Source of the DNA: Bacillota bacterium
GTDB lineage: Bacteria > Bacillota > Clostridia > Lachnospirales > Lachnospiraceae
DNA length: 64,000 bases
Direction: 5' to 3'
Assembly (NCBI GenBank): GCA_023392615.1
Contig: JAEVYT010000019.1
Coordinates: 1-64,000 of the forward strand
A program made the position numbers and the translations under genes. This document shows positions 18,472-26,959 of the stretch, piece by piece; position 1 is the stretch's first letter, and each line of letters starts with the position of its first letter. The notes below the pieces were generated by a model, which saw only the letters and a list, made by a program, of their open reading frames with translations, had not been told where the DNA came from and ran no database searches.

Positions 18472-19311
18472 TTAGTTTATATCAAGTGTATTTATATAAT
18501 TAGCTGCTTTCATTACCATATCCTGCATGGACTTTTGAACTTTGTTGGTTCCATGTGTTCTAGAATTCTTAAAATGCAAATCCATTACCCCATCTGCACC
18601 ATTATTTTTCACTGAATCAAGATTATAACCCCTGCCGTAGCCTCCGCTTCGTTTATTCAATATCGCATTCGCTGGTTTTTTATCTATACCGGCATGTGGC
18701 ATCGCAGACATAGAACCGGCCAGCGTACAATTCTCAAATCGAACAACTACCGCTCTTCTCTTCCAGCTGAACCCGCCCCAAATCTCTTTTATTATTTTCG
18801 TGTCTTCTAATGTAAGTGGTTCAACATCTGCATGATTTGTACCATAGGTTCGTTTCACCTGAAAGGTCTTTCCGGTGTCAATATCCGTTATCTCTGCTAT
18901 CACTCCCCTACTCCATAATGCTCGTACTTGCTTAAACCAATCTAGACTACCTACCAACTTCGGTGCATTTTCAATGTTGGAGGACATCGTAGCTACGCGA
19001 TTTCCAGTAGTTACTTCCTGAGAACTTTTCACTAATGCTTTATTTGTTGTTGTACCTACCGTTCCACTGACTTTGATTCCGTTGTCTCGCTGAAATTGCT
19101 TTACTGCATTTTCCGTTATTCTTCCATAATAACCGGTAAGTTTATGATACTTGAAGTAACCCATATCACGTAATGAAGCTTGTAGCTCTTTTACCTCCTT
19201 ACCCTGGTCTCCTCGTTTTATAATAGTTGCTGCATCGACAGTGATTGGTGTGAGGGCCATTAACATTGCCATACAGACAGCAGATATTCGAATTAATATT
19301 TTATTTTTCAT
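18472..19311 (-). CDS. Secreted peptidoglycan-binding protein with unassigned C-terminal domain
   Basis: 279 residues. A signal peptide (about 1-27, cut after TVDA) is followed by a PG_binding_1 domain at about 30-93 (RGDQGKEVKELQASLRDMGY, GYYGRITENAVKQFQRDNGI). Residues 115-279 form a domain that is not recognised with certainty; it holds conserved-looking stretches NHADVEPLTLEDTKIIKEIW and MDLHFKNSRTHG with two His residues that could bind metal. Clostridia often join this binding domain to wall-active enzymes, so an extracellular wall role is likely. RBS GAAGGAG precedes ATG 19311. It is convergent with the MGT gene. Confidence 0.82.
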   Translation of the reverse strand: MKNKILIRISAVCMAMLMALTPITVDAATIIKRGDQGKEVKELQASLRDMGYFKYHKLTGYYGRITENAVKQFQRDNGIKVSGTVGTTTNKALVKSSQEVTTGNRVATMSSNIENAPKLVGSLDWFKQVRALWSRGVIAEITDIDTGKTFQVKRTYGTNHADVEPLTLEDTKIIKEIWGGFSWKRRAVVVRFENCTLAGSMSAMPHAGIDKKPANAILNKRSGGYGRGYNLDSVKNNGADGVMDLHFKNSRTHGTNKVQKSMQDMVMKAANYINTLDIN

Positions 19312-19535
19312 TCCAGTACTCCTTCATTTTTTACGATTTCTGTAAAAGATTATATTACACATATATTACATTGTCAACCATATATTTAACATTTACGTAA
19401 TATTTAATTAATTATTATGTAACATATGGATAGTAAGTAATTTATTTCCTTATTCATTCGATCTATTAATTCTACCAACATTCTTTCGTAAAATTCATTA
19501 TTATGATTGAATGATTGAATCTATTGATTCATTAT

Positions 19536-19565
19536 TTGACACGTCTTATACGACTATGTTAAAAT
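19536..19565 (+). promoter_or_regulatory. Sigma-A promoter of the mutS2-like leader
   Basis: TTGACA (19536-19541), an 18-bp spacer and TAAAAT (19560-19565) predict a start near 19572. The leader to the mutS2-like ATG is then about 355 nt. The promoter lies in the 616-nt gap 19312-19927. Confidence 0.75.
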
Positions 19566-19609
19566 ACATTTATAGTAAATTATATTATAAGATTGAAAGG
19601 ATGGTTTTG

Positions 19610-19648
19610 ATGTCGGTATTAACTGTAAAAGAGGTTTGTGCAAACTAG
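19610..19648 (+). CDS. Leader peptide MSVLTVKEVCAN (uORF)
   Basis: A 12-codon frame with GAAAGG 9 nt before ATG 19610 and stop TAG at 19646-19648. An in-frame ATG at 19601 lacks spacing for an RBS. The peptide is followed within 25 nt by a terminator. The uORF bases 19616-19634 can pair with 19707-19725 over 19 positions with three mismatches, so a ribosome on the uORF would change downstream folding. The first seven residues resemble the start of ABC-F proteins, but no further ABC-F sequence follows. Its role as a sensor is an inference. Confidence 0.6.
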   Translation: MSVLTVKEVCAN

Positions 19649-19669
19649 CACATAATTGAATACGCTTGG

Positions 19670-19694
19670 GTACACTATGTGTACTTTATTTTTT
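19670..19694 (+). terminator. Leader terminator 1 of the mutS2-like gene
   Basis: GTACAC/GTGTAC with a 3-nt loop, extendable by G-U pairs, is followed by TTTATTTTTT. GGGTACA (19668-19674) can also pair with TGTACCC at 19694-19700, and GGGTACAC with GTGTACCC at 19818-19825, so alternative folds exist. Confidence 0.75.
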
Positions 19695-19779
19695 GTACCC
19701 ATCATTCTACCTTTACAGTCAATACTCAGAACTGTCTTATTATATTGGTGATTTGAGAGAACTCATAACCAAGCATAAG

Positions 19780-19809
19780 GCGTAATAGGTATCCCCTGTT
19801 ACGCTTTTT
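19780..19809 (+). terminator. Leader terminator 2 of the mutS2-like gene
   Basis: GCGTAA (19780-19785) pairs with TTACGC (19799-19804) and five T residues follow. It is the second intrinsic terminator within the same leader. Confidence 0.65.
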
Positions 19810-19853
19810 CTATACTTGTGTACCCTGTTCTTCAAGCCACTAAAACAGTATCT

Positions 19854-19906
19854 ATGCCCACGGGAGTATTCTGCCATATTTGTAATGGTAGTCGTTCCGT
19901 GGGCAT
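19854..19906 (+). promoter_or_regulatory. Stable stem-loop just before the mutS2-like RBS
   Basis: ATGCCCACGG (19854-19863) pairs perfectly with CCGTGGGCAT (19897-19906), with an inner CTGCCAT/ATGGTAG helix. It ends 8 nt before the RBS GGAGGA (19915-19920), so it may stabilise the mRNA end or affect initiation. Confidence 0.65.
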
Positions 19907-19927
19907 TACTAATTGGAGGATTAAATC

Positions 19928-21883
19928 ATGACAAAATCAATAACAACCCTGGAATTTAATAAAATAATCGATATGCTCTGTGAAAATGCAATATCTGATC
20001 ATACGAAAAACAAGCTGAAAGAATTAAAGCCCTACCTTGATGAACGTAAGGTACTGGCTAGTTTAAAAGATACGACTGAGGCCAGAAAAATACTGGATCA
20101 TATTGGTTCACCCCCGCTTGCATCGATGAAGGATATCCCTATGTTGTTGGAACTTAGCGAGAAGGGAGCTATGCTGATACCGGAACAATTATCTCAAATC
20201 GGATTATTTATTAACTCCTGCAAGAGAATGAAAGCATTTCTCCAAAGAGCAGAATCCCTGAATGTAGATATCGCATCCTATGGTTATTCCTTTTATGCGT
20301 TCACTGATTTGTGTGATCAAATCGATCAATGTATCCGTAATAATATGGTAGATGACAATGCTTCGAAGGATTTAAAAGATATTAGGCGCAAGATAAGCCA
20401 AATTGGTGCTCAAGTTAAAGCTAAGTTAGAAACACAATTACGCTCAAAGAAGGAATGGTTTAGCGAAGGTTTTGTATCCATGAGAAACGGACGTTATGTC
20501 TTGCCTGTAAAAAAAGAATATAAGAATATGGTAAACGGCTCTGTACTTGATATCTCTTCTAGCGGGTCAACCTATTTTATTGAGCCAACCGCTGCTTCCA
20601 AACTAAGGGATGAATTATCGATACTGGAAATTGAAGAGAGCAATGAAGAGCGTCGCATTCTTTATATATTGTCTGACTTAGTCAGCGAGAAAGCTCCTGA
20701 AATCAGAATGAATATTGAAGGAATGGAAACCCTAGACTTTATCTTTGCAAAGGCTAAGCTGAGTATAGATATGAAAGCTGTTCCACCCATTATCAATACA
20801 GATAGAAGAATTCATATAAAAAACGGGCGGCATCCCCTGATTGATCCTTCCTCCTGTGTTCCGCTTAACTTTACAATCGGAGAAGGAATACGAGGCGTTG
20901 TTATCACCGGACCAAATACCGGTGGAAAAACTGTAACACTAAAGACAGTTGGATTGTTTGAAATGATGGCTGCAAGCGGCTTGCACGTACCCTGTGAATC
21001 AGCTGATTTATGTTTGAACAATTCAATCCTATGTGATATTGGAGATGGTCAGAGTATAACAGAGAACTTATCCACATTCTCATCCCATATTATGAATATT
21101 ATTCACATTTTATCCGCTTCTGATAGGGATAGCCTTATACTATTAGATGAATTAGGCTCCGGCACCGACCCAGCGGAAGGAATGGGAATTGCGATTGCAG
21201 TACTAGAGGAATTAAGGAAGAAGGAGTGTCTGTTTGTAGTGACAACTCATTATCCTGAAATCAAGGAATACGCCAACCAAACCGACGGTTTTCTTAATGC
21301 CAGAATGGCATTTGACCGTGAGAGCCTGAAACCACTTTATCAATTGGAGCTCGGGGAAGCTGGAGAAAGCTGTGCTTTATACATCGCTAAGCGTCTTGGC
21401 CTTCCTACGCATATGCTAAAGAGAGCTTATGAAGAAGCTTATATAAAACATGTAGGAACTCATCGGACTACGCCGGAGGATGCATTCCTCTATCAAGAAT
21501 CTTCTGCCACGATGCCAACGAAAGCCACCCTAGGTAATGTTGTACCACAGGTAATTAAAGCTCCTCCCGTAAAGATTATTAATACACGCAGCCAGAGATT
21601 TCAAGTTGGAGATAGTGTAATGGTCTATCCTCAGAAGAAAATCGGTATCGTATACCGAACAGCGAATGAAAAGGGTGAGATAGGTGTTCAGATTCAAAAG
21701 AATAAGGAGTTAGTTAATCATAAACGGTTGCAGCTTAAGGTCTCTGCAGACCAAATGTATCCGGAGGATTATGATTTCTCTATTATCTTTGATACGGTGG
21801 CAAACCGAAAGGCAAGACACAAGATGAATAAAGGATATCAAGCAGACCTGGAGATAAAACGTAACCCGGATGAATTGATTTAA
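19928..21883 (+). CDS. MutS2-like ATPase lacking the Smr nuclease domain
   Basis: 651 residues; canonical MutS2 is about 785. The MutS core and clamp region (1-270, coiled coil about 150-235) leads to the ATPase domain: Walker A GPNTGGKTVTLKT (about 325), GDGQSITENLSTFSSH, Walker B LILLDELGSGTDPAEG and the TTHYPEIKEYA switch. A KOW-like segment follows (FQVGDSVMVYPQKKIGIVY, about 555). The protein then ends, so the C-terminal Smr endonuclease is missing. B. subtilis MutS2 acts on collided ribosomes, so a ribosome-linked role fits the uORF leader better than mismatch repair; this is inference. RBS GGAGGA precedes ATG 19928. Confidence 0.88.
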   Translation: MTKSITTLEFNKIIDMLCENAISDHTKNKLKELKPYLDERKVLASLKDTTEARKILDHIGSPPLASMKDIPMLLELSEKGAMLIPEQLSQIGLFINSCKRMKAFLQRAESLNVDIASYGYSFYAFTDLCDQIDQCIRNNMVDDNASKDLKDIRRKISQIGAQVKAKLETQLRSKKEWFSEGFVSMRNGRYVLPVKKEYKNMVNGSVLDISSSGSTYFIEPTAASKLRDELSILEIEESNEERRILYILSDLVSEKAPEIRMNIEGMETLDFIFAKAKLSIDMKAVPPIINTDRRIHIKNGRHPLIDPSSCVPLNFTIGEGIRGVVITGPNTGGKTVTLKTVGLFEMMAASGLHVPCESADLCLNNSILCDIGDGQSITENLSTFSSHIMNIIHILSASDRDSLILLDELGSGTDPAEGMGIAIAVLEELRKKECLFVVTTHYPEIKEYANQTDGFLNARMAFDRESLKPLYQLELGEAGESCALYIAKRLGLPTHMLKRAYEEAYIKHVGTHRTTPEDAFLYQESSATMPTKATLGNVVPQVIKAPPVKIINTRSQRFQVGDSVMVYPQKKIGIVYRTANEKGEIGVQIQKNKELVNHKRLQLKVSADQMYPEDYDFSIIFDTVANRKARHKMNKGYQADLEIKRNPDELI

Positions 21884-21889
21884 AACAAA

Positions 21890-21963
21890 CCCCCAGCTAT
21901 GTCGTAGTAAATACCGGATGGTTATTCTCATCTTGACATCGCTGGGGGATGATAAACATCCCC
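21890..21963 (+). terminator. Terminator after the mutS2-like gene
   Basis: CCCCCAGC...GTC (21890-21903) pairs with GAC...GCTGGGGG (21935-21948) with one mismatch. An overlapping second hairpin GGGGATG/CATCCCC (21945-21963) is followed by a T-rich tract. Confidence 0.75.
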
Positions 21964-22070
21964 TTAAGTTATTTTACAATCTCTTCCCCATCAGACATAT
22001 ATAAGCAAAAAGGTCAAACTACTTTTTTTCATTCATTACCTCCTCTTATTAAAGTTATGCAACTCAGGTA

Positions 22071-22556
22071 CTAGTGAACTTTATTGACACACCCTAGTAA
22101 GATTTCGTACATCTTAGGTTGTGCTTTCTTTAAACTAATCGGCTTGAAATCTGTAGTTACAAAGCAATGATCTGAGGTTCCTGTCACACGAACTTGCTTA
22201 GATTCACAATCCAATACGGTATACTTAAGCTTCATCTTAATGCCATTAAAGAATACAAGCTCCGCATTAATAATAACCTTCTCGTTAAATCGTACCGCTG
22301 ATTTATATTCACAGGTTATTCCCAGTACCGGAGAATAGATGCCTGCTGCCTCTATTGTTCCGTAACCAAGTCCGATTTGTTCTAGATAATCCACTCTCGC
22401 TTCTTCAAACCATCGAATGTAATTCGAGTGATGTATTACTGCCATTTGATCTGTTTCATAATATTTTGCTACACGTTCGTAAGGTTGAATTTCTTTTATT
22501 AAATGGCTATCACTTTCTAATACCAAATCATTTATCATCGTATTACTTTCTTTCAT
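22071..22556 (-). CDS. Acyl-CoA thioesterase, 4HBT hotdog family
   Basis: 161 residues with a single hotdog domain. The catalytic region YYETDQMAVIHHSNYIRWFEEAR (about residues 33-55, quoted here only as the family pattern YxxTDxMxxxHHSNY) matches YbgC/FadM-type thioesterases with the nucleophilic Asp. VLGITCEYKSAVRF and VRVTGTSDHCFV are the later strands. It hydrolyses short acyl-CoA or related thioesters; the substrate is unknown. The N-terminal 24 residues are an extension before the usual domain start. RBS GGAGGG precedes ATG 22556. It stands alone, divergent from the MerR gene. Confidence 0.87.
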   Translation of the reverse strand: MKESNTMINDLVLESDSHLIKEIQPYERVAKYYETDQMAVIHHSNYIRWFEEARVDYLEQIGLGYGTIEAAGIYSPVLGITCEYKSAVRFNEKVIINAELVFFNGIKMKLKYTVLDCESKQVRVTGTSDHCFVTTDFKPISLKKAQPKMYEILLGCVNKVH

Positions 22557-22875
22557 TGGTTCCCTCCATCTTAAAGAACATATCTTATTTACCTTTATTT
22601 TCTAACTGATTTACTTAATTGAATTAACAAAAGAATACTCCTTTTTTTGTTATTTTTCAACCACCCCATTTAAAGCAACACGACAACTCATAGTAGATAC
22701 CGCAAATCAATGTCAATTCAAGGAGATAGGAGATGGACTTAAGTATATACACGTAAATTACACTGAATTAATTAATTTAATAGCACAATCACAATCTTAA
22801 CCACTTACCTATCTGACATACTTTATTTATTCAAGAATATTAAGTAAAATTTCAAGTTAATATTTACAAAATATA

Positions 22876-22906
22876 TTGACTCTCACGTTCCGTGATGGTG
22901 TATGAT
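22876..22906 (+). promoter_or_regulatory. MerR-type promoter with 19-bp spacer and central dyad
   Basis: TTGACT (22876-22881) and TATGAT (22901-22906) are separated by 19 bp. The spacer holds the perfect dyad TCACG-TTC-CGTGA (22883-22895). An overlong spacer with a central dyad is the hallmark of promoters twisted open by MerR proteins, here probably autoactivation. The rest of the 424-nt gap 22557-22980 is AT-rich with nothing else recognised. Confidence 0.85.
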
Positions 22907-22980
22907 AGATCTATACAAATGAACGAACGCATGCCGGCATAACTTAGAGTCGTTGTATTTGATACTTATGGAGGTTTAAT

Positions 22981-23862
22981 ATGAAAACGGTAAAACAAGT
23001 AGGGGAATTAACCGGAATCAGTATAAGAACCCTACAATATTATGATGAAATTGGTCTATTTAAGCCCAGCAAAGTTACCGCATCCGGATATCGTCTTTAT
23101 GATGATGCAGCTCTAGAGCAACTGCAACAGATTCTCTTCTTTAAGGAACTGGATTTTAAGTTAAAGGAGATTAAGGAGATTCTGCAAAAGCCGGATTATG
23201 ATAAAATCGCAACTTATAAGCAGCAGAAAAAATTACTCTATTTAAAACGAGAGCGGACAAATCGACTGATACAACTATTGGAGAAGTTAGAGAAAGGAGA
23301 ACCCGTAGTGAGCTTTAAGGAATTTGATTTAAGTGAATATATTGATGCATTAGAACAATTTAAAAATGAAAAAACAGATGAAGTGATTAAATATTGGGGG
23401 AGTGTAGATGCCTTTAATACGTTTATTCAAAAAATCAAAAAGGATGAGTCAAAGGCGGCTAAACTTGCCATCAAACAGTTTGGCAGTATAGAAAATTATA
23501 CTCAGGCGATGAAACATAACCTGGCACATTTTTCGGAAATAATGGAAGGATTCAAGTCCCTTTCCGAAAACAAAGACGATTTAATCGAAAAAAATAATGC
23601 TCTATTCAAAACATTAACCTCGGATATGACAAGGGATATTGCCTCTAACGAGGTTCAAAGTATTCTACATGTTATTATCCTGCAAGCGCAGGAACAAAGT
23701 TTGGGCATGGATATGGGCAGCGGATATTGGGATATGATTATTGAAAGTTATATGAGTAGCGATGTGGTTCGTGCAATCACGGATGGAAAATACGGCGAAG
23801 GTGCATCTGATTATATCGGAGATGCCTTCAAATATTACTTTACAGACAAATCAAAACAATAA
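22981..23862 (+). CDS. MerR family activator with TipAS-like C-terminal domain
   Basis: 293 residues. The N-terminal MerR domain (1-70) shows VGELTGISIRTLQYYDEIGL, KPSKVTASGYRLYDDAALE and a coiled coil to about 110. Residues about 115-290 resemble the TipAS antibiotic-recognition domain (VIKYWGSVDAFNTF, SGYWDMIIESYMS, and the end GKYGEGASDYIGDAFKYYF). TipAL activates its own promoter on binding thiopeptide antibiotics. The promoter here has the required long spacer and dyad. No target gene follows on the same strand, so autoregulation and drug sequestration, as for TipA, is the likely picture. Confidence 0.85.
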   Translation: MKTVKQVGELTGISIRTLQYYDEIGLFKPSKVTASGYRLYDDAALEQLQQILFFKELDFKLKEIKEILQKPDYDKIATYKQQKKLLYLKRERTNRLIQLLEKLEKGEPVVSFKEFDLSEYIDALEQFKNEKTDEVIKYWGSVDAFNTFIQKIKKDESKAAKLAIKQFGSIENYTQAMKHNLAHFSEIMEGFKSLSENKDDLIEKNNALFKTLTSDMTRDIASNEVQSILHVIILQAQEQSLGMDMGSGYWDMIIESYMSSDVVRAITDGKYGEGASDYIGDAFKYYFTDKSKQ

Positions 23863-24039
23863 TATATCTTTATTCGAATCTTTCAAAACCCTTATTTAAA
23901 TGATTCATATCGTAATTAGTACTATTGATAAGCTCCCAATTGATTGTAGGCAGATCTCTTTGTAACTCACCGATTTTTCAAGAGGGAGCATGTCATAATA
24001 CTCTTAAGTCACTTTCGTATTTCACCTATATATTCTTCA

Positions 24040-24486
24040 TTATTCTTTTGAAGATTCTTTCTTTGACATATCTAGCATGATATTCATAGATTTCTCTTCC
24101 CATATAAAACACACGGATATTACAGAACCTTTTGCTGATTTAGCGGAATAGTAGTAGCTTTGATCTGCACTTTCTTCCTTCTTATCCAGCGTATAGCCTG
24201 CCTTTATCGCAGCATCCACATATTTGTTATAATCCTCCACTGTAACCTTATCTACTATGATTAAGCAGCCCTGCTTGGCATTCAATGTGTAGCTTACAAT
24301 TCCTTTATTAAGCTTTGGAACAAAATCGGCTGCCAGACCCTTAGGCCATTCTGTTGTATTACTCACAGCCACTTTCAATGGACTTTTTGTACCTTTAATA
24401 TCATTTTCATCTTTTTGCCCGCAGCCCGTTGCTACAAGCATAATTACTCCAATTATTGAAGCTAATATTATCATTTTTCGTAACAT
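24040..24486 (-). CDS. Small secreted lipoprotein of unknown function
   Basis: 148 residues. The signal peptide ends in a lipobox VATGC at about residue 22. The mature part has no recognised catalytic motif; it contains NTTEWPKGLAADFVPKLNKG and alternating strands with YVDAAIKAGYTLD, a pattern common in clostridial lipoproteins annotated as DUF6591-like or hypothetical. RBS AAGGAGGA precedes ATG 24486. It lies between the MerR gene (convergent) and the coat protein gene (divergent), so it is a single-gene transcript. Confidence 0.78.
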   Translation of the reverse strand: MLRKMIILASIIGVIMLVATGCGQKDENDIKGTKSPLKVAVSNTTEWPKGLAADFVPKLNKGIVSYTLNAKQGCLIIVDKVTVEDYNKYVDAAIKAGYTLDKKEESADQSYYYSAKSAKGSVISVCFIWEEKSMNIMLDMSKKESSKE

Positions 24487-24723
24487 ATCTGATCCTCCTT
24501 AAAAAGGATTCTATCAAAGCTGATTATGTCGCTTGATGGTATATCATATGCAGATCAAATTCTGTTCGGAATGAAAATATAAGAAGTTTCTTAAGTTATA
24601 AAGCATAATTAATCCAATTATGAAAAATACTAATCAAGCAGGTATATATGTGAAAAGACCAAGCTTTTCCATAACGAATAAAATCAAACGCTTATTTAAG
24701 TATGAGCCAAATGGAGGTATTCA

Positions 24724-25242
24724 ATGATTAGTAATGTACAGTTAACTACAAAGGAAAAATTTTTATTAGAAGATGCAAAAACTCATGAACAGAATTGCAT
24801 TACAAAATATGAGAATTATGAGAATCTGGCATGTGATGCACAGTTAAAAGCTGTGTTCCGCGCTAATGCTCAGAGTGAAAAGGGACATTTGCAAACAATT
24901 ACCCAATTATTAAGTGGACAGATTCCTTCCATGAATCAAAGTGGTGGTCAAAGTAGTGGCCAGAGTGGTCAATCTAACTCAAGCTCCTCATCTATGTCGC
25001 AACAAGACTCTGTTAATATGCAAAGCAGTGGTAATTCACCTTTCAAAGCATCAGACAAAGAACTGTGTACTGATATGCTTATGACTGAGAAATATGTTTC
25101 AGGCGCATATAACACATCGATTTTTGAATTCAAAGATACACAGATTCGTGATATATTAAATCACATTCAAAAAGAAGAGCAAAAGCATGGTGAGTCCATT
25201 TTTGCTTATATGCAAAGCAAAGGAATGTATAGTGTAAGCTAA
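24724..25242 (+). CDS. Spore coat protein, CotF family
   Basis: 172 residues. Two ferritin-like helical segments typical of CotF-type coat proteins frame a low-complexity linker. Residues 8-65 give KFLLEDAKTHEQNCITKYEN and QSEKGHLQTITQLL; residues 112-170 give ELCTDMLMTEKYVSGAYNTS and ILNHIQKEEQKHGESIF. The linker at about 75-105 is rich in Gly, Gln and Ser. The protein would be deposited in the spore coat. RBS TGGAGG precedes ATG 24724. A hairpin at 24655-24672 lies upstream; a mother-cell sigma promoter was not recognised with confidence. Confidence 0.85.
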   Translation: MISNVQLTTKEKFLLEDAKTHEQNCITKYENYENLACDAQLKAVFRANAQSEKGHLQTITQLLSGQIPSMNQSGGQSSGQSGQSNSSSSSMSQQDSVNMQSSGNSPFKASDKELCTDMLMTEKYVSGAYNTSIFEFKDTQIRDILNHIQKEEQKHGESIFAYMQSKGMYSVS

Positions 25243-25258
25243 TACATTCTTAAAAATC

Positions 25259-25342
25259 AAGTCGACGAATTAAGAAACGAGCATTCCATCTAAATTATAT
25301 GATTATTCGGAAGGCTCGTTACTATCGCCGACTTCTTTTTTT
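25259..25342 (+). terminator. Terminator after the CotF-like gene
   Basis: AAGTCG (25259-25264) pairs with CGACTT (25329-25334) and AACGAGC (25276-25282) with GCTCGTT (25314-25320). A run of seven T follows. Confidence 0.8.
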
Positions 25343-25396
25343 GAATCCATTTAAGACGAATTGATAATCTATTTTATCCCTCTTTGTTATCCATTC

Positions 25397-26800
25397 TTAT
25401 TCCATAATCAAGTTTCGATACAAATTATAATATCCCTGAACACTTCGTCCCCAAGATGAATCAAACATCATTGCATTCTTCATCATACATTCCCAGCTCT
25501 TGGTATAATATGTTCTAACCGCAAGCCGAATAGACTTATATAAGGACTCGCCTGTCCACTCTTCCATGTAAAACCCTGAGGATATCTCTGGTTCTTCTTC
25601 TTGAAATATAACAGTATCTCGCAATCCTCCTACCGGATTTACGATAGGGATGGCTCCGTAACGCATGGCATAAAGCTGTCCTAAGCCGCAGGGCTCATAT
25701 TTTGATGGCATGAGATAAATGTCAGCTGCTGCATAGATTTTCTTAGCCAATCCGGAATCATAATCAGAAATATAAACCATGCTTTCCCTGTAGCCCTTAC
25801 TGATTTCTTCTAGCATTCCCTGATAATATGATTTCCCTGATCCAAGAATAACAAGCTGAAGCGCGGACATATCCAAATAGCTGATTGCTTTAATTACCAG
25901 ATCGATTCCCTTTTCATATTCCAGTCGTGTAACCATAGCGACAAGAGGTTTCTTAGTATCAATTAACCCCAGCTCTTTTCGCAAAAGTGATCTATTCTTT
26001 TTCTTTTCTTCCAGAGTATTGATATCATACGGATATGCGATTTCTCCCACCTTACCTGGATTATAGCTATCAATCTCTATCCCGTTAAGAATTGGAATTA
26101 TCGGTGAACTGCACTGCTTTAATACCTCTTCCATTCCTGTATCTTTTGGGGCCATCATAATCTCATTTGCATAACCGGGGCTTACAGTAGTAACGATATC
26201 CGAATATAGAATCCCTGCCTTCATAAAATTCAAATCTTCCGGGTAACCAAGTTCTTTGGCCTCCTTGTCATATAACAGGTTGCTTAGGTATGAATAGGGG
26301 ATAAATCCATGATAGGAGATATTATGGATAGTGAATACAGTTTTAATCTTAGGATACATATTTTTTAATAATATTGGAAGGAATCCGGTATGCCAGTCAT
26401 TGAGATGAATAATATCAGGAACATAATTAATCTCCTCCAGCATCCGAACCACCGCTTTACAAAAGAAAAAAAATCGAGCTCCGTCATCCTCATACGCGTA
26501 AATGTGATCACGATAAAAGTAACGAGCGTTACCAATAAAATAAGTAGGGATCCGCTTATCATATGAATCAACCTTTAATACGCAGCTTTCATAAGATTTC
26601 TCCATACATACCGGATAATCACATAGATATGTTAACTCCTTGTTAACCTGTTTATATAAGGGCATTACTCTCCTTACCTCAACTGATTCCTCCTGGCATA
26701 GTGCCCTTGGAAATCCTCTTGCAACTTCACCAAGTCCGCCGGCATTGGCATACGGTGATATCTCTGCACTTACATATAGAATTTTTATAATTCTACTCAT
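25397..26800 (-). CDS. Second glycogen/starch synthase-like GT5 protein with altered N-terminal motif
   Basis: 467 residues, GT-B fold. The GT5 features are clear: IIHLNDWHTGFLPILL, TVFTIHNISYHG, TTVSPGYANEI, LNGIEIDSYNP, MVTRLEYEKGIDLVIKAI and the catalytic-region EPCGLGQLYAMRYG. The N-terminal ADP-glucose motif KxGGL is changed: SPYANAGGLGEV stands where the paralogue upstream has SPYAKTGGLADV. The synthase is the last gene of the glg cluster, 160 nt past the first glgA. The start is uncertain: a GTG at 26812 lacks an RBS, while ATG 26803 or 26800 follows GGTGGG closely; 26800 is used. It may be an active partner with changed donor use or a divergent copy. Confidence 0.85.
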   Translation of the reverse strand: MSRIIKILYVSAEISPYANAGGLGEVARGFPRALCQEESVEVRRVMPLYKQVNKELTYLCDYPVCMEKSYESCVLKVDSYDKRIPTYFIGNARYFYRDHIYAYEDDGARFFFFCKAVVRMLEEINYVPDIIHLNDWHTGFLPILLKNMYPKIKTVFTIHNISYHGFIPYSYLSNLLYDKEAKELGYPEDLNFMKAGILYSDIVTTVSPGYANEIMMAPKDTGMEEVLKQCSSPIIPILNGIEIDSYNPGKVGEIAYPYDINTLEEKKKNRSLLRKELGLIDTKKPLVAMVTRLEYEKGIDLVIKAISYLDMSALQLVILGSGKSYYQGMLEEISKGYRESMVYISDYDSGLAKKIYAAADIYLMPSKYEPCGLGQLYAMRYGAIPIVNPVGGLRDTVIFQEEEPEISSGFYMEEWTGESLYKSIRLAVRTYYTKSWECMMKNAMMFDSSWGRSVQGYYNLYRNLIME

Positions 26801-26959
26801 CATCCCACCCACTCTATTATTTATCCTTGTATGTATTAATGATGATTTAATATCAGCTCATTATCTTTTCCCTTTTGATTAGTACAATCATAATATACAT
26901 ATTGATTAAATAACTATAATTTATGAATCAGCCCGTATTACCATTTACAATTTATGTAC

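Noticed and set aside
19610..19660. Remnant of an ABC-F gene (MSVLTVK start)
   Set aside because: Only seven residues match and no ABC-F motifs follow in any frame; it is treated as a leader peptide.
22730..22760. Seven-codon ORF with AGGAG upstream of the MerR promoter
   Set aside because: It precedes the mapped promoter and has no structure or downstream gene of its own, so it is probably chance.
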